Shown here piece by piece: positions 32,747 through 46,800 of a DNA stretch of 64,000 nucleotides; positions within the stretch are counted from its first letter, which is position 1; the number at the start of each line of letters is the position of its first letter. Made by a program: the position numbers and the translations under genes. Under the pieces are notes generated by a model. The model saw only the letters and a program-made list of their open reading frames with translations, did no database searches and was not told the origin of the DNA. Source of the DNA: Glandiceps talaboti (taxonomy: Eukaryota > Hemichordata > Enteropneusta > Spengelidae); NCBI RefSeq assembly GCF_964340395.1, contig NC_135549.1, positions 8,439,842 to 8,503,841 on the forward strand, given 5' to 3'.

Positions 32747-33628
32747 GTATTTTTTTATAATGTCGACGCTCAATTGACAAATTGTAACTTTACAACGTCT
32801 TGCTAATATTTATATTTATCAGGAAAGTGTGACCTTTATTGAATTTGCCAATATTTGTCAACTCATGAAAATATTACAACTACGGTAACAGAATGTAAAA
32901 ATATTCCAATTGTAACATTTCAAGTCCCCCCCCCCCACTCCCCACTTTAAGGATTAACATAGGATTGTTTCCCCAAATTGTTTTCCATGTTCTCAATATC
33001 AACAATTCATCATTTTATACAAAAGTTAGATCTTTGGACTACATACCTTCTCATTTCATTGAATACAACCATTCGCAACTCCAAGACTTGCCGAAGCGTA
33101 GCTTGCAATAGTATCGCTGGAGAAACGCTGTGCAAAGCGGTTTCTATAAATATTAGTTATGTTAAGGTGTAGATTTGCATTATTAGTGGAAGGATTTGGA
33201 TAGGGTTTCCGACAAGCACGTGTTACGCTGCTTAATTCAATTGGCTGTCAAAATGATTCATTGGCACAGTAGGAAGCTTGCGTTAGAAAGCCAGCATTCT
33301 ACACGTCACAGAAAAATTAAGGAATTCAATATTACCTTGTACGCCACCGCCTCTTGCCTTACTAGCCAAACTCTTGAATTTATCTGCAGCACCATCGTCT
33401 CCCATCTGAAGAAAATAAATTGTTCCTACATATTACTTTCTTGAAATGTTCGACCTGTAGCTGTCTATATCTAGAACACAGTAACCAACAACATCACTTG
33501 GTATTATGGATAATTGTGGTGAGGGACCGGTGGTTTTTTTTTGGTCGGTCGGGGAGCGGTGGCGGATTGGTGGTGGGGTCCCCCTGATTTTGAAACTGGC
33601 AGTAGGGGGTCATCATGTTTTGAAAATT

Positions 33629-33666
<38 letters not shown>

Positions 33667-36600
33667 CACAGACAGACAGACAGACAGACATGGGTGAAAA
33701 TAAACACATACACAAGTAAACGTTTGGTTATATGCTGAATGATACTTATATACATATAAACCCTTTTGCTAACCAAAATGTAACATAATGATGTATTTTC
33801 TTTCAAATATTTCATAACATAAGTGTTTGCTATATGCCACTTACAACAGTCGTTCCGGCGTTCCCTTTGATGGGTAGATCTTGCCTGTGGTACTCTTTGT
33901 ATACTGTAAGATAAACGATAACTCAATACAACAACACGTTTATGATTAGTTGACAAAAACTTTCCAGTCCTACTTTAAAACTTAGTAATGTATTAAAACT
34001 CACGTTAAGATCTTTAAATAACATGTATGTATAAGCCAAATCATCATTTTCAGGTTTGCATTATTGATGACAGTTTCAAGATATCATGGTATATTTAATC
34101 AACTACGCAATCATATCTTTACTCATGAAATGTTTTGGTTGAAGTTTTGTTGCGTCACAACAACATTGCTTACCGTTCTCTCCCCATCCATGTCGATTTG
34201 ACGGCGGCTCTTCCACTGATGGTGGTGGTTTCGGTTTGCTTCGGCAGCAATTCTTAATTGCTTCCACGATTCTAGACCAACAGTTACCACAGCAACCACG
34301 ACGATATCCAAATCCATCTCCAGCACACAACCTGGTGATTTCGGGTTTAAGTAAGAGCCTGGTTACCGTTTTTGTTGAGTTATAACTTATCAGTACTCAA
34401 AGTCAAACTTTGATACTAGTTATTGATGAATTGCCAAGTTCACGTACAAGGCACATCTTGTGTGATATGTGTCACACGCAATATTAGAAGGCCTTAGCCT
34501 GTAAGTGACTGGCAGTCATTACATCATAGAAAACACATGTAAGAATAAGTGAAAATGCACAATCATACTCAATGTGCTCCTTACAGAGTGCACAACAGTT
34601 CAATTTACTAGTAACACATATTGTATACGATTTCTACATATTATGTTCATGCACATGTAGTGATATTTTATGAAGTGAATGAAAACTTTACTTGCTAATC
34701 GCTATCTTACTATTCGACACTAAATCCTGGCGAAAACAGTGTATTTATCATTTTCACTGACCTATTATGACATGAAATTTAAAAATGCTTCTAAAACGGT
34801 TTTGAAGCATTATCCGACCAGTACAGACATGTATTCCACGTCATAATTTGTGTAAAACTGGTAAAACGTGACAACATTTGATAACGTTGTATTTCTTTTT
34901 TTTTCTTCATTTTGTTCCCTGAGTGGCAAACCATATTGGTATCGATTTTTAAATTAACTTACCCTCCAGATCGACAGCAACAATGGTACATCAACGCACA
35001 CAAACCAATAAGAGTAAGAAGACCAAGAAGTGACAACACAGCAATTGTTGCAATACCTCCTGCAGAGGTCCAGAATGTATCCACATCGCTTGTGTATTTC
35101 TCAACGAATATAGCAGGATAGTCGGAAGAGCCTGCAAGGGAATTTTTAAGTTGATACACATTTACTATGGTCAGACACACAGTAACACACAGAAATACAA
35201 TTGTAATACGTTTACTTCCTAAAGCTGGTCTCTCTATTTTATAGAATTATGACTGTTTCGGCCTCTGGTATATTTAAAAAATATTTAAGAAATAAGCAAA
35301 ATAGCACACTGTTGGAAAATACTACTCTGGCAATCGAAGTCCCGGTTTACTAGGATAAGCAAAATCTAAACGTTTTGTTGTTCATTGCGGTATATTACAC
35401 AAGTGAGTGATAGCGATCTACCCGTTACGCAAATCTAATCACCCTATGACCAAGATAGTGTAAACATTGGAAATCCCCAAAAATGTATACTGCAAAATCG
35501 TGGATATCATCAAAAAATGCCACCCTACTGCGAGGAGTACAATCAAACCAACTCCCATTCAACAGCTTATGTCAGCATGTATAATTATTTACTTCCTGAA
35601 TGACGAGATAACTGGAACAAATTCATCGAGCACAAGAACGTCTTTGGGTATGGTGTTCAACAACTTACTGGACAATGAAGCAGAAGGTGTTCCTACGTCA
35701 TCTGATGCAAAGACTGAGTAGAGGTACTGTTGAGCGATAAAATTCTTGGAGTTTGCCAATCCCGAGTCTTTGTCTGCTGTATCATCAGCAACGCCATAGA
35801 TCCACGCTATGACACTGTAAGAAACAATTTCAAGACATGCAGATTAAAATATATAATGAGACAAAGTATTGCTAAACAACACTCATTTACTAAACGAATC
35901 AATAATTCATTCAAAAATCAGAAGGTGTCATTTCAAATGTAAATATCGAATTATATTCAAACTGCAGAGTTTCTAGAATTCAATATGGAATTCCTACTAC
36001 GAATTAGCAATGTATACATGACGAAACATCGAGTACCTTGTGGACTGCAACAGCTTTCTCACTGACGCAGTGACAACATCACCCATGACTGTTAGGTGAG
36101 AAAGTCCAATGCGACCAGTTGGGTAATCAGCAAGAATGATGTTAGTCAGTGGTTCGAGAAATTCATCTAGATTATCCATTATGTCCTCCTTGGTACGACC
36201 AGTGATGTGAATACCGATTAAGTTAAGGTATGGATCGAATGTGTCTATTCGACAATTGATGGCTGTTGAGATTAGTGGCGGGTTGCCCATATCTGTACCA
36301 GTTGCTGTAAATGTATACTTTGTAAATACAGTTGGTCGAGCGCCAACGTCCAAACTAACATGGCCGGTTCCTACATTGACAGTAAATGTACTTGTCGAAT
36401 CTTGGATGTTGAACTGGACATCTGACGTTTGGTCAGCATCAGTTGCAGAAAGATGGATTATTGGTTCACCTAACAAGTTCAAATATGACATTTCTCCACT
36501 ATAGAAAGATGGACTGAAAACTGGTTCATTGTCATTAACGTCAACTATTTGGACAGTGACCATAGTGGAAGTAGTCAATGGAGGCGATCCAGCATCACTT

Positions 36601-37775
36601 GCAAAGACTGTAAGCTCTATTTCTCGATGCTGTTCACTATCAAGTTCTTCCCTCACACTTATTATACCCGTAGCAGAATTTATAGCAAAGTACTTGTTTG
36701 CTGTAGGTCCATTGTCATCTAAGGCCGCTGATAAGGAATAAGTGATAACACTGCCTTCTCCAGCATCTTCATCCTCTGCAGAGACGTGTATAACAGTCGT
36801 ACCAAGTAGACTATCTTCACGTACACCACTGGTATACGGCGATGTGTTAATGAAGGCCGGAGCATTGTCATTTTGATCAACGAGCTGGATCAAAAGAACA
36901 TTGTACGATTCTTCACCATTACCTTTGGTAATATGCACGACAAAGTTGTACTGGGGATATGTTTCATAATCAAGCTCATCCGACACAGCTATTAATGTAC
37001 CAGTTACTGGTTCCAGATAGAAATGTTCCGCATACTGTCCTTCAACTATTTCATAGGCAAAGTTATTACCACCACATATATCAGCGTCAAAGTCGTTGCA
37101 ATCAAGAGTATCGATTACCGTACCACTTGGGATATTTTCTTGCACATACAAAATTACGTCAGCTTCGACCATGGGTACCCCTTCCAACGGTTCAACAACA
37201 TTTATGTTTGCCGTACACTCATCATACAAAATGGTCGGATTTCCGTCATCTTCAATACGAATGACAAAGGAATAACTTGGACGCACTGCCCGGTTAAGAG
37301 TACCACTCAAGTAAATGTTGCCCTTCTCTGCGTCTATATTCCAAGATCCTGCAGTAAAATCAATCAACAGTGGCGTTATTTCAAGAAAGGTGCCATGAGT
37401 AGTTGATAGAGAAAGACACTAAAATTGTTCCTAATAGATCTAACCTGTACGACTTGTGGAAAGACACCAATAGTTTGTTACTATACATATATGCGGTGTA
37501 ACGGTTAGGATTTAGGATATCGATGTTGCAATAATTAGTGAAGACCAAATAGGGTTTAAAATTCAATTGCAAATATATACATGTCAAGATATCTAAATAG
37601 AGTAAATGGATTCTACTTCAGACAGATATAATGTCTTGATCTCACTAACAGTATACATGGAATACATGGAAGCAATGGATGACAACATTCTTCCACTATT
37701 TGTTGCTGAGTGTGTAAAGCTGGCAACTGCGGATGATGAGGAGTCAAACATGACGAGATATTAACAGGTGGACAA

Positions 37776-37843
<68 letters not shown>

Positions 37844-40800
37844 TACATACATACATACATACATACATACATACATACATACATACATACATACATACAC
37901 ACACGCACGCACACACTCACGTACGCACGACTACATAATACTGAAGCACACACATAGACCAGAAAATCCTTATTTCTTACCATCATTGCCACTTATGATA
38001 CGATACGTTCTTTGAGTGTGTTTGAGCTTGTGGTCATCCCTGTCATAGCTTCGTATAACCATAGCAGTCATTCCCAATTTCATGTCTTCTCTGACGTCAG
38101 TTGTCAATCTCCTATTGTATGGCTGCTTACATACCGGTGCGTTATCATTCAAGTCTTCCACTGTTATGTTAACCAGTGCAAATCCAGTGAGAGCCGGGTC
38201 ACCTCTATCAGACAGCCGAATTTGCAGATTATAACTATGAGGAAATACAATTAAAATAAATTGAAGTGGTTCGTCCATGCTTTGAGTTTTCAAGAGTTAA
38301 GAAGTCTGCCTAGACTTGAACTCAGCCTTCTCGAATTCGCTGACCCCAACATTAGCATATCAACCTGGTATACGAGTGTGTATCTCATAAAATGTAAGTA
38401 AGCATTTACTCTGTACTTATCAAATCGGGTTACGTTCAAAGTTGTAATGAACTGAATATTACTGACAATTCACTGAATGTTAATGCTAACATCATTCGTA
38501 TTCTTTATATCTTCCTCATTATAGGAAACACCGAGTGTCGAGGTATTGTTGATGCATCCAGGGATGCTCCCCAACCTGAAAGTACTGTTGATGTAGTATC
38601 TACACATATTGCCCATGCTGTAGATTTTATGACGGATTTGCATTGGGTTGGAGTGAAATAAACGCATTGTAATTTTTGTGGTCAAACATTTTTTATTGTT
38701 GATCTGGAATTGAATTGTAACATGGTGCTACCATCGAGTATGTAACTGATATGTGAACACTTGAATGGCCATAGTTATGTTGTACATGTGTTCTAGATGT
38801 GAGCATGAGCTAATTCTATGATACGTGAAGTTTAATAATTGACATATTTATATTCTCATTACTGATCTGTTTACATTCAAACCAATGTAGTCTCGTATAT
38901 TCTTGTCTGTCAAATGAAATGCAATAACAATAACAGGAGGAGGGTTACTGGTGTACCTGGGGAAACCCTTCTTTGTTCGGTAGAGTCAAACTGAACTTCA
39001 CCCTTGTTACTTAGGCCGTGGCCAATTTATTCAATCCCAGAGTGGTTTAACCTCTCGGTTACCAAATATTTGATGTAATAGATTACCTTGATATGTCTTC
39101 TCTGTCCAAAGTAACATCTGTAGTCAATATCCCAGTATCTTCATTTAGAGTGAAATGGTTTTCCTCGTTGCCTCCAACTAAAGTGAAAAAAGTATCGCCA
39201 TTTGATCCTTCATCAGGATCATATGCTTCGAATTGCCATATCTGTGTTATGGGTGCATTCCCCTCTTCTATAATGAAAGCTACATTTGATGGTGTGATTA
39301 TAGGTTCATTATCGTTAACATCTATTAGATGAATCTCAACCTCACAGAGTGCTGTACGTTGAGGAGACCCCTGGTCTTTCACTTCCAGAACCAAGCTGTA
39401 GATCGCATGCTTCTCTCTGTCGAGGATGGTCAAAGGAATGACATCTAATTGAAGAGACAGCGACCCTGCTACAGGTTCAAGATCAAAAACATCCTGCCTT
39501 ACACCAGACACGACATTCCACAAAAGTGCCCCATTCAAGTCAGCATCGGGATCAGTAACCGTAACTGTAGTGAGAATCGTCTCTAAAGGCTCTGGATTTT
39601 CTCTGATGTAAACGATATCTCTATATGTGGCACAAATTGGATCATTGTCATTCACATCAGTAATTGTGATTTCAAGTGTGAAGTCGTCCTTTTTAACGAG
39701 AGTCTCATTCTCCGCACTGTCATAAACTGTGACATTAAGGTAATACATATCTTGAAATTCTCGATCAAGGAAGCCACTAACTGTTATCTGACCAGTACCT
39801 TTGTTAATATGGAAGCTGCCATCGTTTCCACCGAGAATGTAATAACTCAACTCTCCATGCAGCCCATAGTCATTATCATTAGCATTGACAACATAAAGTG
39901 GAGTACCAACTGGAATATCTTCAGGAATTGCTATTGTATCGGTTTCAGCTGCAAACACTGGTGGTGCTTGGTTTAACGGTTTGACTTCAACATTGATCCT
40001 TACATAGCCTGTCCTTTGGGGTGTGCCTCTATCTGTGGCTTTCAGTCTCAGTTGATAGAATTCAGTTCTGTGCCACGCTAGGGTGTGAAAGAGCTTAAGA
40101 TCATTTCCAATCAAAGTGAAATCATTTCCCGTGTTTCCATTGTCAATTGTGATGTCTATTTCAGCATTAGTACCAGTGTCATCATCAGTCGCTACCATTG
40201 TCATAATTAATGAGTCAATAACAGCGGATTCTATCACTGTGATTGCATATAACTCTTTTTCAAACATTGGAGCATTATCATTTGTGTCCAATACAGTGAT
40301 GGTTACAGATTCAACATCAGTAAGTTCATCTCCAAACATCGGGAGGCTATCTGCAGCTGTTATTTCCAATGTATAGCTAGTTTTGGTTTCCCTGTCCAGT
40401 TGTCCAGCGACATAGATGTCACCTGTAAGTTGGTCGATATAAAACTTCCCATCACTATTTCCACCAGTGATTGAATATCGTATTGTACTGTGTACATGTA
40501 AAGGTGCATCGACTATGTCTTCGGCAGTTACCTTGTATACACTCGCTCCAATGCTGGTATCTTCATCAACACCTGTTGCATAGCCTCCAGCAGGTGGCGC
40601 AAACGTTGGTGGTTCCTCATTTACTGGTAGTACCCTTACAACAATATTACCTGTTGAGCTATATGGTGGAATGCCCATATCAGTAACTTCAATTGTGAGA
40701 AAATACGATGTTAAAGATTCAAAATCGAGAGCACCATCTACTACAAGGCTATCTCCAGATATTGCAAAATGACCAAGATCATTTCCAGTTATTATGTCGA

Positions 40801-43800
40801 TGGTATAGTCAGTGTTCGGTGAGCCAAGATCATCATCTTGTACAGTTAATGAAACAACCGTAGAACTGGTAGCTGCATCTTCATACACGGATGCTACATA
40901 TATATACGGGTCAAAGTATGGAGTCTGGTCATTTACATCATTAATGGTTACCCTAACAGACGCCAATGCTGACCTCTGACTACCAACACTTGCCTGGTCA
41001 GTTGCTGTTATTTCAAGGGTGTATTCATTAATATTCTCCCTGTCTAGAGCCCGTCCCACTGTGATGTCACCCGTTACAGAATCGATTGAAAACACTCTGT
41101 CTATGTTTCCATCTGTGATAGCATAACGAACATCACCATCACTCAATGCATCTTCATCGGTCGCTAAGACTGTTTGGACAAGAGTTCCAATAGCTTCATC
41201 TTCAGTGACAGAAGTTAAGTACACAGAAGTAGGTTGATACATCGGTGGGTATTCGTTAACACCCTGAACAGACACTGTAATGACTGCAGTTCCAGAACTT
41301 AGACCATCAAAAACAGATATGGTTAGGACATAGCTGCTATTAAATTCAGCATCTAACCGGCCTTTAGTATACAGTATGCCAGTGTCTGGGTCGATTCTGA
41401 AGCTCCCATCATTCCCATCAACGATGGAGTAAGTGAAATTGCTACCTTGGTCCAGATCAGAACAGATTGGTTTTATAATTGATGTACCAATGAGACTGTC
41501 CTCATTTACAGACTCTATGTATGCCACAGGGTCACAGGTGGGGATATTGTCATTACCGTCCTGAACGTCAATGTTGAGAGTTGCTGTGCCACTTTTAACC
41601 ACATCGCCATTGTCTTGTGCCTGTACTACCAGTCTATATGATGTTATGGTTTCCCAGTCAAGATTTTTCTGAAGATATATGGCCCCTGTACTAGCCACAA
41701 CATCGAATACTCCATCATCATTACCGGATAGAATCGAGTATGTGAATTCTCCTGAAATATGAAAAGGATAACTGAAACTTTTATATGCAGGATTTTAAAT
41801 AAGGCGTTCCACTTATTCTGCTATAAATGTGATAAATAGAGTACTGTGAAAGGATTTGTGTATTTGGATAAGTATGTGAAATATGAATATCAGATGCCGC
41901 TGCGTAAGGAATTGAAACAGTGTACTCCTATCATTTCATCTGTCCATTCCTATGTTGTTACCTGAATATTTGCCTATTTGTCTTGGTGCAAATAACATGA
42001 TAAAAACTATTCTTATATTAGGACGGTATTCATGGCTCTGTGATACTCACCATCTTTCCCAAGGTCGTTATCAGAAGCAGACAGGGTGGTAACAGTATCC
42101 CCAATATTTAAATGTTCTGAAACTGATACATCAATTGGATTTTGCAAAAATTGTGGTTTGAACTCATTTACACCTGCAAAAAAGGACCAATAGATGGATA
42201 AATGTAACTTGACTGAAAAGCAAAGCGTCATGTACGTAAGATAGTAATCTACATGCACAGGAATCACCTACAACAGTCACTACCATTATGGACATAATTT
42301 ACAATTCTTCGTGTTGGTCATAGGAATAACTTATGTCGCAATGTACGAGTCTATGTATTGTGATCCTTTTAACCATTATGTCAAGCTCATTATAATTGAC
42401 AACTTATGACTCTGGTTTTAATGAAATGAATTTAGGAAACAGAACACAAAACAGATGTAATTCAGCTTTCTCCATAATACACTACTCTTACCTAGAATAT
42501 TTGCATACACAGTGGCTGTTGAAGACACTGGTGGAGATCCATCATCAACCACTCTTATCAAAAGCTGATATGATTGTTTTTCTTCATAGTCAGGTGAAAA
42601 ACGTACTACTATATCAGGAACATTTACCATAGGTATTTCAAATGTGTTATAATCATTTCCGTCGATAATGTAGTAGAATAAATGGGTTCCTCCTCCACCA
42701 TCATTGCAATTCAAGCTACCAATAACTGTGTCTACCAGTGTGTTCTCCTGTACATTAATTTCTTCAAAGTCTGGATGACAATATGGGTTTTCATCATTGA
42801 TGTCCGTTACATAAACTGTTACGACTGTACTACCTGTCAATATGGTAGTACCGTCATCTGTAGCGACAACATTCAAAGTGTAAACACTTTTGGTTTCTGC
42901 GTCGAGAGAGTCTATGACGACAATGTCACCGGATTTCTCATCGATTCCAAAGCTGCCAAAATCCCCTGATGTTATCGTGTACTTCACATCACCGTTTGAC
43001 CCATCATCATCATCGAATGCTGTCACTCGTATAACAGTTGTGTCAGCTTCTGCATCTTCAGACACTGATGCTGTATATGACGATTGAGCAAATTGTGGAG
43101 CATTATCATTGGTATGTGTAACGACAACTATAACTGATGCAGATGCTGTGAGAGGAGGTATTCCATCATCCTCTGCTTTGACAGTAAGGATGTATCTATC
43201 AAGTGTTTCAGCGTCTAGATTTGTCGAATCAGCAATGATGACTTCATCATTTATATTTACACCAAAAACGTTGCCAACGTTACCGCCTGTTATGGTCAAT
43301 GTAACACCATCTCCATCCGGATCTGTGACCGTTAAGGCTTCAACTAACTGGCTCGGGCTAGCATTCTCAGGTACTGTACCAAAATATGCTCTTCTATCAA
43401 ATTCTGGTGGATTATTGTCACTTGAAACAACGTTTATGGTCAAGGTCATCGATGTTGATTTTGTAGCAGGATTTACACCATTGTCAGTTGCTTGGACATC
43501 TAATGAATATGTGTCGCCTGTGGCTACTGCAGATATTAGATATATTTCCCCTGTCCTTGGGTTAATGCGAAACTTTGAACTTGTGCCTGAAAAACTGAAA
43601 AAGACATCTTCGCCTGCATCTTGGTCAGTTGCATCTACATCAAATATGACACCATTTATTACTGTGCTAGATGGAATGTCTATGGTTGTTGAAACTGATG
43701 GACTTAGCACAGGATCAAACTCGTTTACGGGAGTTACGATCACATTAACAACGACTGTGGATGAAAGTGATGGCACTCCTCCGTCGTATATATGGACTGT

Positions 43801-46800
43801 GATTGCATGACTTTCTGCTGTTTCATAGTCTAGTGTGGAATCGAGTGTCAATAGACCATCACTGTCGATCGAGAACAGTGTACTAGTAGGACTGCCATCT
43901 ACATCAGCGATCACATAGTAAAGTTCCTCATTCACCCCACCATCATTGTCATCACATCCTATTTCTATATCGTAGAGGTCACCTGTGGCACTGTTTTCAG
44001 CTTTGGTGATTGTTACCTGTGTTGGTGCACATTCAGGTTTATTGTCGTTTTCATCTGTAATGGTAAAAGCGATGCCTACAGTCGCTGACCTAGCCATTGT
44101 TCCCCTGTCGGTAACAGTAACAGTAACGGTGTATGAGTTAGCAGTCTCCCTATCGAGTGGTACCTTTGGTCGGATAACCCCCGTATTTTCATCAATCATG
44201 AACGTTGTGCCAGGGCTGAGTGAAAAGAAGAACTGTCCATCTAGTCCCCCGTCCCAGTCACCATCCTCGGCAGCTACCTGGTGAACAGATTGACCAACTG
44301 TAGTATATTCAGAAATGCTTACTGGTGTTACAGGTGATATGAATGCTGGTGTAAATTCATTGACAGCTGATACACGGACAGTTACAATAGCAGTTCCAGA
44401 TTTGTACCCAGCAGCACCATTCAAGTCACGTGCTTCGATAAACAGACGATACACTTGTGTTGTTGGGTCATCATAATCTAATGACTGCGCTGTTGTTATG
44501 ACTCCTGACGCACTGTCGATGGCAAAAGGAGAGGGATCTGGTTCTGATTTAGATTTAGGTGCATATAAATGTAAGAAACAGAGAACGGAGGGAAGATTAG
44601 TTTGAATTGTAATTCATTCATCCATTTTCATTACTTTATTCATTCAGTCATACATTCGTTCATTCAGTTTTAATTACATGTATCGTACGGAAGAAGGCCC
44701 ATTGTCCCCGTACTTTTGCCCCCCACCCCGGCATTTTGCCTCCAGGCATTTAGCCCCCGACCTTGTCATTGTTTGACTGCTTTACTATTAAATATTTGTA
44801 GAAAAATATATCAATTTCTCAATTTGGATAAAAACTGTCATTGTACAACAATTCATTATTATAAAAGAGGTAACTTTAAAGTAGGGTTTTCATTTACTAT
44901 TGATTGCAACATTCATCTTCTACTGTCTACCCATTCACAAAATGTACCAATAGCAATTAACGATGTACTCTGGTAATTGATATATTTCAAAACATTAATC
45001 TTCTACGACAACTCGGAATCACTTGTGCGATAATGTGAATAATTGTCTCCATAGTTTCCAATTATGAAGAGAAAATATAGAGAATGGGCATTAATTTGAT
45101 AAACTAAGAAATATCACCTGTTTAGAATTGAATCATGGTACTGATCCACTGAAAATGTAGGCATATATGATTGTATTCTGATCTAATGTCATGAATATTG
45201 TCTTTGGGTAAAACATGCCCTCATAAATCTAAACGTCACAGTTTACATGTCATGTCTAGTTTATCGTATCCATTAAATTGCGAATAGAACGCAAATAAGA
45301 CAAATCTTGTTTACCTGTGATTACATATAGTAGTAAAGCATTGTCTCCATCGTCAGCGTCAGTTGCTTCAACAGTCACATATGGCACTGATGTCAAAAAC
45401 GGATCTTCTGGAATATTAACACTGAAAAGATATAATCAAACTTTGCTTATTGTTTTATATTGTAAATAAATTGATAGGTAAATTCTCAGCTCATTTTGGT
45501 AGAATGGATCATTTCATATAGGATTTTGTTTCATATTATTTTCACAAATTATTCGTTGTACAATTACATCACAGACCCGTGTCGTTGCAAATAAAACAAT
45601 ACACTGTGAATAGTAACTATCACATTCGTATTTTAGTCACAGTAAAACTAAAATAAAGGCTGCACCGTGGTGTGTTGGAATTAAATTTTGACCTGGTATA
45701 TGATACGTTTCTGTCCATTTTTTTACTATGTTATTGTCCTTCCATCATTCAAATATGTCACTGATACAAATACCCTTACGATACGATTACCCTTCTCAAA
45801 TTGCAATATAAACGGGACAAGGAAATTAATACAAGAGTTCAAAATGTTTCAAATTACATCCTACCTGTATAATGTATTAGTGAATACAGGTGGATTGTCA
45901 TTGACATCAGTTACGTCCAGTGTTACAGTTGCTTGTACAGTATTTGAAGAATCTGATGCATCAACAGTAATTGTGTGGCTTGTAGCTGTGTTATAATCTA
46001 GACTCTCCTTTAAGATGATATTACCGACGTCATCAACACGGAATTGAGGACAGTTGCACGATGGGGGGATACTATACTTTACAATACCGTGTTCATTATC
46101 TGATGAATCAGCGTCTGTTGCTGTTATAGTGCCGACTGTTGAATCAATTGGTAAGTCTTCATCAGCTGTGAATGTGTATACACCTGGCACAATGAAAAGA
46201 AAAACATACACCCTGTAGAGGCTCACTCGATTTTATCAGTGCTGCATCGGCGCAATGTTACAACTGAATTCTATCACCCTACCAAGTTTGCCTGTCCTGT
46301 ACAGTGTGTGACAGGCAAACTTGATATATCTTGAAAACATTCAGTTGAAACTCTTCGTCAGCGCCGGTGTAACTGAATGTGTCCTAACAGAGTATAATAT
46401 GAATGTACAGCCGGTCATATTATTGTAGACCATGCTTCACCCCAACTTGTCCTTCCTTATCTGAAGGAAGGTTGTCGATAATATTGTGTCTACATAATTT
46501 CATGCGCGCTTACTCACCAGTAGGAGGATCAAAGTCCGGTTCATCTTCATTCACGGGTTGAATGTTGACAGTTCCTTCTACGGTGACAGTGTGGGATCCT
46601 GAATCAGACACTAAAATTTGAAGGTCATAGAAGCGTGTGTCAACTTCAAAATCTATTGCTGTAATCACCTGAACTATTCCAGTTGTTGTTACTGCGAATT
46701 TGTTACCATAGTTGTTATCGAGAGTATACGTAAGAGTAGTATCCACAGCATCATCGTCGCTGCAGTCAAGAGTGATTACGTCGACTGTGGTTTCTTCATC

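Noticed and set aside
38940-39060. Possible second SINE (ACCTGGGGAAACCC box)
   Set aside because: No polymerase III boxes or ends could be identified.
43109-43810. Plus-strand 233-codon frame
   Set aside because: Antisense shadow of CadB exon 16.
44703-44760. C-rich GGCATTTTGCC repeats as a regulatory site
   Set aside because: Three loose copies in an intron with nothing to tie them to a function.
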